A stretch of DNA of 64,000 bases, taken from positions 140,718-204,717 of the forward strand of contig DMMY01000004.1 in NCBI GenBank assembly GCA_003452935.1. Direction: 5' to 3'. Shown here one piece after another: positions 41,805 through 51,297 of this stretch. Numbering within the stretch: position 1 is the stretch's first letter; the number at the start of each line of letters is the position of its first letter. Source of the stretch: Elusimicrobiota bacterium. GTDB lineage: Bacteria; Elusimicrobiota; Elusimicrobia; UBA1565; UBA9628. The notes beneath the pieces are model-generated. The model did no database searches, was not told the origin of the DNA, and saw nothing but the letters and a program-made list of their open reading frames with translations. A program made the position numbers and the translations under genes.

Positions 41805-44474
41805 TTAGGAGTTTCCAAAGACGAATTGCCAGACCAGATGACTCAAGAACGCGGTGCCCCCGAGGGCAATTCCGGCTCCTATGGACGCGACATGCGCGCC
41901 CACGAAACCGCCCAAGGCCCCGCCTAGAGCTATCGCCACAACAGCGCCAATCAAGGCCGCGCCCATTGTTTTTTCTCCGGATGTTCCCATCAATTTCTCC
42001 CCGATGATCCCACCCAGCAGGAATCCGGCCCTGGCCATGACCGGAATCAGCGCCAGCATCCCCAGGATGCCGGCCACGATGCCCACGTGCAAGCCGGCAT
42101 AGACGCCCAAAGCCCCTTCGATGGAGCCCACAAAGATGGTCTTGGCCCAACGCGCGGCCTTGGATCTCAACCCCTTGCCTTGGGCAGCCACATTGGTTCT
42201 TTGCAGAGTCTTGGGAGCTTCGGAACTTTTCTCCTCGCCGCTGATCTTGCCCGGCTTGGTCGGCAAGGTGACGCCGTGGGCCTGGGCCGCGGCGCGGATC
42301 TGGGCTTCATGGGGCATGCTGCCGTTGGAATCCATGTCGCTCAAGAGCACCTGGGCCATGGCCGCCGGAATATTGGCGGCCTTGGCCAGCAGGGTCGGAA
42401 CGACCAACGCCTCGGCCAAGGCGGCTCCGGCCGCCTCGCCTAAGTCGGCCATAAGCGACTTGCGCAGCTTCCAGGCGAATCCTCCCCAGGCCTGGCCCTG
42501 GGCGTGAACCTCGTCATAGGACTTATACTGGTACGTGTTCTCGCCCGTGCGGATGTAATCCACGCCGTTGCGGGGCTTCTTAAGGAAGCCTTCGCCGATG
42601 ATGGGGTTGTTCAGGATAAACATGGAGAAGATGTCTCCCCAGCCCTCGCTCAACCCGCCATTGATGATGCCGCCCAGCATGTCGTCTATGAAGTGGCCGT
42701 ACTCATGCATGACCACCGTGTCATAGGACGTATTCACGCAGTTGGAGCTCGACTTGAAGAAGTTGAGGCTGGGCCGTCGCGGCGTATAGTATGCGTTGCA
42801 CTCATCGTCAATGTTCGCATTCACCGGGATCGAGCGGTCCAGGCGCTTGTCGTTGAGGCCGTGCGTCTTGGCCCAGTCGTGCACCAGCGTGGTGAGCAGG
42901 TAGCCGTTGACCTGCGCGATGGCCTCCTCGGTCATGCCCGCGGGGTTGAAGGTTACCGTGACTTCCTTGCCGTTCTCCAACGTCCCCGAGACGGACAGGT
43001 TGCCCCCGGCCTTGTTCGTCACCTGGGCCCATTTGCCCGTCAGAACCGCCTTGAACTGCGCCACCAGGGCGTCAAGCCCGGATTCCGTGGTGAACCTGCC
43101 GTCCGAGTCCGTGACCACGACCCTGCCGTCGCCCAGCGTCACGTTGACGTCGGGCAGAGGCCGGTCCGCCATGGGAGAGTTGGTCTTAGTCGGGCCCTTG
43201 GTCGTAGTGTGTCCGAGGATCCTGCCGGAAGCGGGCTGCGCCTCGGCCCCGGTTTCATAGGCGCGCGGGTCCCAGGCCAACGCCTCTCCCGTGGCCACGT
43301 CAACGGCCACCTCCACCTGACGATCCAGGTCCATATAGAGATTGGCCGCGTGCCACGCCCCATTGGCGAATATGATTCGCTTTTCGATGAATTCCAAGTC
43401 GAATCCCGCGGTCTGAGCCAAAGGTCCGAGACGTTCCAGGGCTTTTTCCTTTAGTTCATCATCCGGAAAACTCGGGGTGGTGTTGGCCGGCGGGTTGGGG
43501 TAGAGCTTGGCCATGGATGCCATGACCACGGGTTGGCCCTGAAGGACCTTCACCGTGAAGCTCAAGAAAGAGCCGGACATTTCAAAGCCGCCTTTCTGCT
43601 GGCGGAAATACGCGAAGATGGTGTCGGCCTGATGCCCCACTCCCGCCACGCGGCGCACATGCACCGTGGCCAGATCCGAGCTCGGCACGCCGTACTTGGC
43701 CGGGTCGCCGTCCACCAAGGCGCGCAAGGCGCGCTCCACGTCCGCCTCGCTGGCCGGATCCGCGCTGAGCACCGCCGCGCCGGCGCTGAAAATATCATCG
43801 CCCGTATTCAGCGTGCCGGGGATATCATAGTTCTCGATGAATACGCCGGAAACTTTCTTGGGGTCCGGCGCCACGGGCGCGTCGTCCAGAGCCACGCCCT
43901 GAAGAACCTTCTTTTGCTGCTGCGGCAGAAAGCCAAGAGCTCCGTGAGAAGCCCCGGTCTGGGAATTGTCGAAGATGCGTCCGAAATTCAGCTTGGCTGA
44001 AATCGCGCTCGCCATGCGGCCCAAAAGGGACCGGCGCTGGGGCGCGGCAGCTGTCTCGAGCGCGGCTTCGGCGGCCAAAGCCGAACTCTCGGCTTTGGCT
44101 GCCGCGGGAACGGCGGCCATGGCCGCGGGCTGGGCGGTTAGCGCCACGGCCCCGACAGGAGCAGCGGCCGCGCCGTGAGCTTCGCCGGCGATCGAAATCG
44201 GCGATGCGCCGAGCGCGGCGCCCGCCGTCATCGGACTACGAAGCGGAGCCAAGGAACCTTTCAAATTCAATCGAACCGTCGGACCCTGGAGGGAACCGGC
44301 GCCGCCCAGACTGGCGTTGACAGCGCTGACGGGAAGGGCGGTGATGCCCCCAGGAGCGACTTTTTGCCCGACGGGAACCCGCATGTTCATGGCCGCGAAA
44401 GCTGGCCACGGCAACGAGGTGACGGTCAGGGCCAAGGAAATGACAATGGCGAAAGACTTTATGATTTTCTTCAT
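41805..44474 (-). CDS. Exported thermolysin-like (M4/M36) metallopeptidase with C-terminal membrane segments
   Basis: This is an 889-residue protein. The signal peptide (MKKIIKSFAIV...PAFAAM) and an Ala-rich region of about 150 residues come first. A propeptide-like region with a PepSY-type strand pattern (AVDVATGEALAWDP) follows, then the catalytic domain with VVMHEYGHFIDD near residue 590 and GLSEGWGDIFSM about 17 residues later, the arrangement of gluzincins of the M36/M4 type. The last 110 residues contain Gly-rich hydrophobic segments (LGGALGGFVGAHVASIGAG) that could form membrane helices, unusual for a secreted protease. ATG 44474 is chosen for the signal peptide; MHSTM at 44486 is an alternative. 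TAAAAT lies ten bases upstream. Confidence 0.87.
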   Translation of the reverse strand: MKKIIKSFAIVISLALTVTSLPWPAFAAMNMRVPVGQKVAPGGITALPVSAVNASLGGAGSLQGPTVRLNLKGSLAPLRSPMTAGAALGASPISIAGEAHGAAAAPVGAVALTAQPAAMAAVPAAAKAESSALAAEAALETAAAPQRRSLLGRMASAISAKLNFGRIFDNSQTGASHGALGFLPQQQKKVLQGVALDDAPVAPDPKKVSGVFIENYDIPGTLNTGDDIFSAGAAVLSADPASEADVERALRALVDGDPAKYGVPSSDLATVHVRRVAGVGHQADTIFAYFRQQKGGFEMSGSFLSFTVKVLQGQPVVMASMAKLYPNPPANTTPSFPDDELKEKALERLGPLAQTAGFDLEFIEKRIIFANGAWHAANLYMDLDRQVEVAVDVATGEALAWDPRAYETGAEAQPASGRILGHTTTKGPTKTNSPMADRPLPDVNVTLGDGRVVVTDSDGRFTTESGLDALVAQFKAVLTGKWAQVTNKAGGNLSVSGTLENGKEVTVTFNPAGMTEEAIAQVNGYLLTTLVHDWAKTHGLNDKRLDRSIPVNANIDDECNAYYTPRRPSLNFFKSSSNCVNTSYDTVVMHEYGHFIDDMLGGIINGGLSEGWGDIFSMFILNNPIIGEGFLKKPRNGVDYIRTGENTYQYKSYDEVHAQGQAWGGFAWKLRKSLMADLGEAAGAALAEALVVPTLLAKAANIPAAMAQVLLSDMDSNGSMPHEAQIRAAAQAHGVTLPTKPGKISGEEKSSEAPKTLQRTNVAAQGKGLRSKAARWAKTIFVGSIEGALGVYAGLHVGIVAGILGMLALIPVMARAGFLLGGIIGEKLMGTSGEKTMGAALIGAVVAIALGGALGGFVGAHVASIGAGIALGGTAFLSHLVWQFVFGNS

Positions 44475-44587
44475 GGTGGAGTGCATTTTAATTAAGAGGT
44501 CGCCCGCGCGCCGTGGGCCTTCAGGGCAACGGCCCCAAGACAAATGGCCTACCGGCTTCTAGGTCCACGGACCCAGAATCCGACGAG

Positions 44588-46150
44588 CTAATCGAGCCGA
44601 AGACCGAACAGAGCGCCGCCTTCCTTGAGCAGCCGGCCCAGATGTTCCGGCCCCTGGAAGCTCTCGCCGTAAAGTTTGGCTATGGGCTCCGTGCCCGAAA
44701 GCCGCGCCAGAATCCAGGCATCCTCGAGATAGACCTTGATCCCGTCCGTATCGCGGACATCGACCACTTTCCGGCCGGCCAATTCCTTCAATTCCTTCAA
44801 TGCAGCGCCCTTCATGGACTTGATCTTCGCGCGCTGAGACTCGTCGATGGCCACGTCCACGCGTCGATAGGCGGGCGAGCCGTGGCGAGCCGTCAGTTCC
44901 TGATAAAGGACCCGTAAATCCTTGCCGGTGCGGGCCATGGCCTCGGCCAGCAGAAGCACGGCCAGTATGCCGTCTTTCTCGGCCGTCCATTGATAGACGG
45001 AAAGCCCGGCGCTTTCCTCTCCAGCCAGGAGATACTTATCCGACCGGATGCCTTCCACGTACCACTTAAAACCCACGTTAACCTCGTCGACTTCCCTTCC
45101 ATGAGCGCGGGCAATCCGGTCCAAGAGATGCGTGGTGCCGATGGTCCGGCCGACGCAGAGGTGTTTAGGCCAGGAGGGCCGGTACTCCAGCAAATAGGCC
45201 AGCAGCACGCAAAGAGCTTCATTGGGGGTCAGAAGCCCGGAGGTTTTGGTGGCCACGCCGAAGCGGTCGGCGTCCGGGTCCGAAGCTCCCACGAAATCGA
45301 AACGCCCGGCTTGGGCCAGATCGAGGAGGGGCTTCATGGGATAAGGCGAGGATGGATCCATGCGGATCTGTCCGTCGTGATCGCGCGGGATGAAACCGAA
45401 GGTCGGATCCACGTTCTTGTCGACGATCCGCAAATTCTTGAGCCCGAAATCGCGCCGCAGTCCCTCATAATAAGGAACAGAGCTCCCGCCCAAGGGATGG
45501 ATGCCGATACGCAATCCGGATTTGCGGAGAATCTCAAGGTCGACCATCTCCCCAAGTCTCTTAAGGTAAGGCCCAACCAAATCCGGCATGGTCACCAAGC
45601 CCTGGGCCTTGGCCTTGGCCAAAGGCAGGCGACGGATGAGCCTCGGATCCCGAAGGCACTCGTTTGCGTATTTCTCGATGACGGCGGTGTACTCGGCTCC
45701 CGCCGGGCCGCCGCTGGGAGGATTGTATTTGAGTCCCATATCGTGGGGCGGATTATGCGAAGCCGTGCCGTTTAACGAGGCTCCGGCGCGCCCCGCGATG
45801 ATCTCCAGGGAAAAGACCGGCGTGGGCAGAGGCATGCCGGCAAGCTGCACCTGCAAGCCATTGCCCGCCAGGACCTCCGCGCATGTCTTGGCCGTCTCCG
45901 CGCTCATCAGTCGAGTATCGCCGCCGACCAGAATGGGCCCCTTGATGCCGCGTTCTCCATGGAGCCTGGCCACGGCCTGGGCGATGGACTGCGCATGCAG
46001 CCGGCAAAAGCCGCCGCCCAGCCGGCCGCGATGCCCGGAAGTTCCGAATTTTACCTGAGACAAGGGATCGCCGGGAGCGTCGAACTCTCGAATGAAATAG
46101 TATGCGTTTATTGCTTCCCGACTCAATTGACCGGCCTCGCGATGAACCAT
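44588..46150 (-). CDS. pgm: Phosphoglucomutase (alpha-D-phosphohexomutase)
   Basis: This 520-residue protein starts MVHREAGQLSREA. It has FGTSGHRG, the active-site Ser loop GTASHNPPHDMGLKYNPP, the metal loop DPDADRFG, the sugar-binding GEESAG and the phosphate-binding RLSGTEPIAKLY. It interconverts glucose 1-phosphate and glucose 6-phosphate in the cytoplasm, linking glycogen and sugar nucleotide pools to glycolysis. The long form with AGQ near the N-terminus and the NPP loop matches the E. coli Pgm type rather than PgcA or ManB. GAGG six bases before the ATG serves as a Shine-Dalgarno. It is divergent from the SGNH-like gene. Confidence 0.93.
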   Translation of the reverse strand: MVHREAGQLSREAINAYYFIREFDAPGDPLSQVKFGTSGHRGRLGGGFCRLHAQSIAQAVARLHGERGIKGPILVGGDTRLMSAETAKTCAEVLAGNGLQVQLAGMPLPTPVFSLEIIAGRAGASLNGTASHNPPHDMGLKYNPPSGGPAGAEYTAVIEKYANECLRDPRLIRRLPLAKAKAQGLVTMPDLVGPYLKRLGEMVDLEILRKSGLRIGIHPLGGSSVPYYEGLRRDFGLKNLRIVDKNVDPTFGFIPRDHDGQIRMDPSSPYPMKPLLDLAQAGRFDFVGASDPDADRFGVATKTSGLLTPNEALCVLLAYLLEYRPSWPKHLCVGRTIGTTHLLDRIARAHGREVDEVNVGFKWYVEGIRSDKYLLAGEESAGLSVYQWTAEKDGILAVLLLAEAMARTGKDLRVLYQELTARHGSPAYRRVDVAIDESQRAKIKSMKGAALKELKELAGRKVVDVRDTDGIKVYLEDAWILARLSGTEPIAKLYGESFQGPEHLGRLLKEGGALFGLRLD

Positions 46151-46251
46151 GATTTGCCTCGAATACGCGCCTATCGATGTATTCTACAACAACTTAGCGG
46201 GGCAATCTCAGCACGCGGCTCAGGGCGCTAGATAGGCTCTTTTGATTCTGT

Positions 46252-46257
46252 TATAAT
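46252..46257 (+). promoter_or_regulatory. -10 box (TATAAT) upstream of the SGNH-like gene
   Basis: A perfect TATAAT ends five bases before an in-frame TTG (46263) and 35 bases before ATG 46293. If the ATG is used the leader is about 29 bases; if the TTG is used the message is leaderless. Confidence 0.45.
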
Positions 46258-46292
46258 TCGCGTTGTCGTCTCAGAAAAATTACCCGGTTACC

Positions 46293-47402
46293 ATGAAAAA
46301 ATTCATCAAACAAACCCTGGGCAATACTCTGCTGGCGCTAGGCTCCATTGTTCTTACCCTCCTCTTGCTGGAAGCGGCGACGCGCGTCGCCACCGGGAGA
46401 AAGTACCTGGACATCGACTTGCGGCTGCGCAACGCCGGCCTTGTCTATGAACCGAATCAAAAACAACGGTGGAAGCGGCTCGAATGGGATACTTTTTACG
46501 GCATCAACTCCCAAGGCTTCCGCGATTTCGAATACTCCGACAAAGGCTCAAAGCCCAAGAGCCTCGTAATCCTGGGGGATTCCTTCGTCGAAGGTTTTGG
46601 AGTCGATTTGGCGAAAAGCTTCCCAAAACAGCTGGAACAGCGCCTTCATGACGCCGGCTGGTCTTATCGCGTCTACAACGCGGGGCTCCAAGGACGCCAA
46701 ACGCCCGCATACATACAGATATACGACCGCTTTTTCGAGAACAAGAAGGAAATTCCCCTCGTGATCATGGCCTTCTGCGTGGTCATGGACATCCAGAGGG
46801 GGCCCGCGCCGGATTCCGGTCAAATCTCCTACGAGTCGCGGCGTCCGAATCAGCTCGTGTACGGGATCAAACGATTCCTCTGCGAATATTCCGTCCTGTA
46901 CAACTTCACGCGCCGATTGGTCAAATTCAATCCAAAAATCAGATTATTAATGACCAAACTCGGCTTTATGGGGGTTGTCGGCTTCGACTTGCTGCCGACC
47001 GACCCGAGGTACAAACCCTATTGGGAATACACGGCCGGAATGATTTTGGATTTTCAAAAACGCCTGCGCAGCCAGGGCAAGGAATTCGTCCTGTTGCTGA
47101 TCCCGATGCGCGAGCAAATTGAAAACGATCGTTTTAAGGAGAACCTGGAAAAGAGCGGAACAGACCCTAGGAGCATCCAGCTTTTCGCGTTCAACGATTT
47201 CATCAACGCCTACTGCCGCCGCCAAGGAATCCGCATCCTGGACTTGACGCCTATCCTCAAAAGCGCGAACAATGAACGTCCCGGCGGCTATCACTTCGAG
47301 ACCGACAACCACTGGAATGTCGCCGGCCACACATTGGTGACGAACGCGCTGTTCGATTTTCTGATGAAGAACGGCTTGCTCGAATACGTCCGGTCGCACT
47401 AA
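46293..47402 (+). CDS. Membrane-anchored SGNH-hydrolase-like protein
   Basis: This 369-residue protein starts MKKFIKQTLGN with one N-terminal membrane segment. It has the SGNH/GDSL block I LVILGDSFVEGFGVD, the Asn block YNAGLQGRQTP and a late DNHWNVAGH that supplies the Asp and His. Proteins of this type act as esterases or acetyltransferase partners on cell-wall or polysaccharide substrates outside the membrane; the substrate here is unknown. An in-frame TTG at 46263 would add ten residues. The ATG is chosen because MKKF leads directly into the hydrophobic segment. It is convergent with thiN, 32 bases away. Confidence 0.8.
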   Translation: MKKFIKQTLGNTLLALGSIVLTLLLLEAATRVATGRKYLDIDLRLRNAGLVYEPNQKQRWKRLEWDTFYGINSQGFRDFEYSDKGSKPKSLVILGDSFVEGFGVDLAKSFPKQLEQRLHDAGWSYRVYNAGLQGRQTPAYIQIYDRFFENKKEIPLVIMAFCVVMDIQRGPAPDSGQISYESRRPNQLVYGIKRFLCEYSVLYNFTRRLVKFNPKIRLLMTKLGFMGVVGFDLLPTDPRYKPYWEYTAGMILDFQKRLRSQGKEFVLLLIPMREQIENDRFKENLEKSGTDPRSIQLFAFNDFINAYCRRQGIRILDLTPILKSANNERPGGYHFETDNHWNVAGHTLVTNALFDFLMKNGLLEYVRSH

Positions 47403-47434
47403 CCTATCCCGAAAACCAACTTCAGGCAAGCCGC

Positions 47435-48073
47435 CTAGAATTCAAAAACGTCCGGCGCCATGGCCCAAACCAGGCCGGCGTGAACGTGCAGACCGACCGG
47501 CCCTTGCGCCACGTTGCTCAGTCCCCGGCTCCCGGCCACGAGAGCGGCATGGCGCAAGGGATAGCGCGCTCCGGTCACGGAAAGACGGGTCCGTGGAGCG
47601 ACGGCCAGCAAGGACAGCCTTTGCCCCCGCCGCAACCCCAGCCGATACCTGCCCGGCCCCAAGAGCGCGGCCATGCCCCGGTCCACCACCACCAAGGATT
47701 CCCGCGCCCCATAGCGCCGAGCCAAGGACAGATTGACCATGCAATGGTCGAGACGTCCCCCGAAGAGACCGGCCACATAAAGCCGGCCGCAACCGGTCCG
47801 GCCCATGAATTCCAGGGCCTTATCAAAATCCGACGAGTTCTCGTTAAAATCGCACCAATACAAAGTCCGCGTCCAATTCCGAGGCAAGGGCCGCGGCAAG
47901 GAATCCATATCGCCTACCACCACGTCCGGAACCAGTCCCATGCGGCGCGCGTGGCGCGCTCCGCCGTCCGCGCAAATGATCACGCGGCAGCGTCGCGCCA
48001 GCCGACGGATCATGGCGGCATCCGGGATATCGCCGTTAAGCAGGAGCAACGCGCTGGGGGGTGATCGCTTCAC
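47435..48073 (-). CDS. thiN: Thiamine pyrophosphokinase
   Basis: This 212-residue protein has the family motifs ICADGGARHARRMG, PDVVVGDMDSL, DFDKAL and GLFGGRLDHCMVNL. It converts thiamine to thiamine diphosphate with ATP, so the cell can use salvaged thiamine. The chosen GTG at 48073 overlaps the stop of the cation transporter gene (GTGA), giving MKRSPPSALLLLNG as the N-terminus; a start at 48112 would add 13 residues inside that gene. It is the last gene of the cysS-rlmB-CDF-thiN operon. Confidence 0.92.
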   Translation of the reverse strand: MKRSPPSALLLLNGDIPDAAMIRRLARRCRVIICADGGARHARRMGLVPDVVVGDMDSLPRPLPRNWTRTLYWCDFNENSSDFDKALEFMGRTGCGRLYVAGLFGGRLDHCMVNLSLARRYGARESLVVVDRGMAALLGPGRYRLGLRRGQRLSLLAVAPRTRLSVTGARYPLRHAALVAGSRGLSNVAQGPVGLHVHAGLVWAMAPDVFEF

Positions 48074-48999
48074 GAGCGCTCGCCGGGATGGGGAGGAGAC
48101 TCGTCCTCGCATTCGGGATAGCCCGAGGTCTCCACCTGCAGGGTCACGTGCGTGATTCGAAACCGCTCCTTAAGAAGCTTGGCGCCCGCGCGCAGCGTCA
48201 CGGCGGTGTGCGCCGCTGACTCCACCACCACGTGGCCGCTCATGGACTCCGTGCCCTTGGTGACGGACCAAAGGTGGAGGTCGTGCACGCCCCTGACCCC
48301 GGGAAGGGCGCCAAGAGCGGCGCGTATCTCCTCGAGCTCCAGGTGAGGAGGCGTGCCTTCCAAAAGGATATGGATGGAGTCGCGCACCAGCCAGTAAGAA
48401 GTCACGACAATGCCGACGCAGATGAAAGCGCTTACCAGAGGGTCGGCCTGTTTCCAGCCGAAAACCAGGATGACGATGCCGGCAACTATGACTCCGACGG
48501 AGCCCAAAGCGTCGGACAGCACGTGAAGGTAGGCGCCGCGCAAGTTGATATTGCCCCGGCTGGACCGAAAAAGGATGGCGCCGGCCGCCAGATTGCTCAG
48601 CAGCCCGATGACCGCGATGATCATCATCTCCCCGGCTTTTATGTCCCGAGGCAGGAAATAGCGTCCGTAGGCCTCGCGCAGGATGACGCCAGTGATAAGC
48701 AGCAGGGCCACCCCGTTGACCAAAGCGGCCAGGACCTCCACGCGCTTGTAGCCGAACGTACGCTTTTGGTCCGGAGGACGGCGGCCCACCTGGGCGGCGA
48801 AAAGGCCCAGGCCCAAGGCGGTCATGTCGAAGCCCATGTGCAATGCGTCCGAAATCAGGGCCAAGCTTCCCGTCCACCAGCCGCCCGCGAGCTCGACTAG
48901 AAAGAATATCCCGGTAATGCCCAGCGCCCAGCTTAGGGATCGTACCGCGGAATGCCCATGGTGGGCGTGATGATGCTCGTGCCCTGGTCCATGACTCAT
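48070..48999 (-). CDS. Cation diffusion facilitator (zinc/cobalt/cadmium efflux)
   Basis: This 309-residue protein starts MSHGPGHEHHHAHHGH, a His-rich metal-binding tail, followed by six membrane segments and a cytoplasmic ferredoxin-like domain. The transport-site motifs are ISDALHMGFD in the second segment and LHVLSDALG in the fifth; the HxxxD arrangement fits zinc-type members. It exports divalent metal in exchange for protons. ATG 48999 overlaps the rlmB stop (ATGA); the longer frame to 49053 would extend into rlmB. Confidence 0.93.
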   Translation of the reverse strand: MSHGPGHEHHHAHHGHSAVRSLSWALGITGIFFLVELAGGWWTGSLALISDALHMGFDMTALGLGLFAAQVGRRPPDQKRTFGYKRVEVLAALVNGVALLLITGVILREAYGRYFLPRDIKAGEMMIIAVIGLLSNLAAGAILFRSSRGNINLRGAYLHVLSDALGSVGVIVAGIVILVFGWKQADPLVSAFICVGIVVTSYWLVRDSIHILLEGTPPHLELEEIRAALGALPGVRGVHDLHLWSVTKGTESMSGHVVVESAAHTAVTLRAGAKLLKERFRITHVTLQVETSGYPECEDESPPHPGERS

Positions 49000-49766
49000 G
49001 CCTCGCCCCCGAGCTGGCGCGCGATCTCGTAGAGAAGCACGCTCGCGGCGCACGAGGCGTTAAGGCTCTCGACGCCGCCGCCGGATTGGGGGATGCTTAC
49101 GACCTCGTCGCAAAGGCCGCGGACCAAGGGCCGCATCCCGCAGCCCTCGGACCCGACGACCAGCACGAGCGGCGTGTTGAACACGGCATCCCAGGCGGGT
49201 TTGCCGCCCGCGTCGGCGCCGTAAATCCAAAACCCCGCCTCTTTAAGGCGCTCAAGCGCCTGGCCGAGGTTGACCACGGTCACGACGGGTATTTTTTGAA
49301 TAGCGCCAGCCGATGCCTGGACCGCCGCTCCGGTCACGGGCGCGGATCGCCTCTCGGGAAGGATGAGCCCCCCGGCGCCGAGATTGACCGCGGACCTGGC
49401 TATGGCGCCCAGATTGTGCGGGTCCTGGATCTGATCCAAAGCCACCAGCACCAGCCCCCGGCGCATGTCCTGTGGGAATCGCGCCAGAAGCCCCGCCAGA
49501 GTCTCTCCTTGGGCCAAAGCCGCCTTGAGCGCCACGCCCTGATGCCTGACGCCGCCCGTCGCCCGATCGAGTTCGCGGCTCTGCACGAGGCGCACCCGGG
49601 CGCCCGCCGCGCGGGCCAAACGCACTATCTCGTCAAGCTCCGGGCCTCGGCGATCAGCGGCCACCATGAGCTCTTGCGCGCTGCCCGGACGGGATCTTAA
49701 GGTTTCCAAAACGCCATGGATGCCGCCGAGCCAACGGGAGGCTGCCGGGGATTCTCGGCGGGACAT
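48996..49766 (-). CDS. rlmB: SpoU/TrmH family rRNA 2'-O-methyltransferase (RlmB-like)
   Basis: This 256-residue protein has the knotted methyltransferase motifs DQIQDPHNLGAIARSA, LVVGSEGCGM and VESLNASCAASVLLYE, with an N-terminal RNA-binding substrate domain starting GGIHGVLETL. By family it methylates a ribose in 23S rRNA (G2251 in E. coli) or a related site. It lies three bases after the cysS stop and overlaps the cation transporter start. The cysS-rlmB neighbourhood is also found in Firmicutes. Confidence 0.92.
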   Translation of the reverse strand: MSRRESPAASRWLGGIHGVLETLRSRPGSAQELMVAADRRGPELDEIVRLARAAGARVRLVQSRELDRATGGVRHQGVALKAALAQGETLAGLLARFPQDMRRGLVLVALDQIQDPHNLGAIARSAVNLGAGGLILPERRSAPVTGAAVQASAGAIQKIPVVTVVNLGQALERLKEAGFWIYGADAGGKPAWDAVFNTPLVLVVGSEGCGMRPLVRGLCDEVVSIPQSGGGVESLNASCAASVLLYEIARQLGGEA

Positions 49767-49769
49767 AGA

Positions 49770-51146
49770 CTATTTCCTTCTCCAGCGCTGGCCCTGCTTG
49801 GTGTCCTCAACCACGATTCTCCTGGCCTCCAACTCGCGGCGCAGGCTATCGGAGAGGGCGAAATCCTTGTCCTGGCGTGCCTTGGCCCTGCGCTCCAGAA
49901 GCTCGCGCAAGTCCGCGGGAAGCTCGCGACCGGCCTCCGCGAATAGCCCCAGACCCAAGGCCTCATCGGCCAATTGGGCCAAACAACGTTTCACGGGACC
50001 TGGCAGGCCGCCGCGCAATCCGTCCCAAAGGGCGGCCAAAGCGCCGGCCGTGTTAAGATCGTCGGCCAAGGCCCCGCGCAAAGCCAGGCCAAATTCGGAT
50101 TCAGGCGCCGGAGCGCCGCCCTCGTCGGGCAGGGCCCGGACGGCCTCGCAGAGCCGGCGCCGCGCCACCTTGGATGATTCCAGGGCCTCCCATGTGAAAT
50201 CAAGCTGTTTGCGGTAATGAGCGGTCAGACAATGGTAGCGGTAATCGAGAGGGTCAAATCCCTTTTCCTTAAGCTGCGCGATCGTGACGAAGCCGCCCGC
50301 TGATTTCGCCATCTTGGCGTTGTTCATGAGCAGGAACTCGCCGTGCATCCAGTAACGCACGAAGGGCTGGCCGGTGGCGCCCTCGGCCTGGGCGATTTCA
50401 TTGGTATGATGGATGGAAACATGGTCCACGCCGCCGCAGTGGACGTCGAAGCTCTCTCCCAAGTATTTCATGGCCATGGCGCTGCACTCCAGATGCCAGC
50501 CTGGGAAGCCCACGCCCCAAGGCGAGTCCCACTCCATTTGCCGCCGCTGGCCTTTGGGGGAAAATTTCCACACCGCAAAATCAGTGGGAGCGCGCTTCTC
50601 GGGATTGGCGCCCACGCGCGAGCCCTCCCGAATGCCGGCGATGTGGCTTTCCCCGGCCAGGCGGCCATAGGACGGGAACTTGGCCGTATCGTAGTAAAGC
50701 CCGTCGGACGTGCCGTAGATCAGGCCTTTTTCCCGCAGGCGCTCGATGAGCGCGATCTGCTCCGGGATATGGTCCGTGGCCTTGCAGAGCACGTCCGGGG
50801 CGAGAAGGTTGAGGTCGCGGCAATCCCGCAGAAAAGCCTCGGTGTATATCCGGGCGATCTCCCAAGCGGTCTTGCCCTCGCGCGAGGCGCCCACCTCCAT
50901 CTTGTCCTCGCCTTCGTCGGCTTGGCTGACCAGGTGCCCCACGTCCGTTATGTTCATGACATGACGAACCTGGAAGCCGCAGAGCTTGAGAGTCCTCTTG
51001 AGCGCATCCTCGAAGATATAGGTACGGTAGTTGCCGATATGCTGGTAATTGTAAACGGTCGGACCGCAAGTGTAAAGTCCGACGCGCGGAGGATCGAGGG
51101 GTTGGAGTTCCTCAAGGCAACGCGAGAGCGTGTTGTAGACCTTCAT
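49770..51146 (-). CDS. cysS: Cysteinyl-tRNA synthetase
   Basis: This 458-residue class I synthetase starts MKVYNTLSRC. It has YTCGPTVYNYQHIGNYR with the zinc Cys and HIGH motif, HLECSAMAMKYLG and GGVDHVSIHHTNEIAQ in the zinc and active site, and KMAKSAG as the KMSKS loop. The Ala for Ser in that loop is a mild deviation. The enzyme charges tRNA-Cys in the cytoplasm. The start has TAGAAT nine bases upstream and no Shine-Dalgarno. It heads an operon with rlmB, the cation transporter and thiN. Confidence 0.96.
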   Translation of the reverse strand: MKVYNTLSRCLEELQPLDPPRVGLYTCGPTVYNYQHIGNYRTYIFEDALKRTLKLCGFQVRHVMNITDVGHLVSQADEGEDKMEVGASREGKTAWEIARIYTEAFLRDCRDLNLLAPDVLCKATDHIPEQIALIERLREKGLIYGTSDGLYYDTAKFPSYGRLAGESHIAGIREGSRVGANPEKRAPTDFAVWKFSPKGQRRQMEWDSPWGVGFPGWHLECSAMAMKYLGESFDVHCGGVDHVSIHHTNEIAQAEGATGQPFVRYWMHGEFLLMNNAKMAKSAGGFVTIAQLKEKGFDPLDYRYHCLTAHYRKQLDFTWEALESSKVARRRLCEAVRALPDEGGAPAPESEFGLALRGALADDLNTAGALAALWDGLRGGLPGPVKRCLAQLADEALGLGLFAEAGRELPADLRELLERRAKARQDKDFALSDSLRRELEARRIVVEDTKQGQRWRRK

Positions 51147-51155
51147 GATTGGAAT

Positions 51156-51161
51156 ATTCTA
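51156..51161 (-). promoter_or_regulatory. -10 box (TAGAAT) nine bases before cysS
   Basis: TAGAAT, nine bases, ATG 51146. No Shine-Dalgarno lies between them. Confidence 0.38.
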
Positions 51162-51297
51162 GGAAATTCGAGCTGGGCGCGAACGGCGGAAACCGAATCC
51201 CTGACATTTACTGACACAACATGACACGCCCCTCATTGCGACAAAGGCCGCCTAGAGTTACCCTGGGAATAACCGGCCTTACCATCGGTGCCAGACC

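Noticed and set aside
49770..51146. KMAKS instead of KMSKS in CysRS as a sign of an inactive enzyme
   Set aside because: Substitution of the Ser in this loop is tolerated in class I synthetases, all other motifs are intact, and the gene heads a conserved operon.
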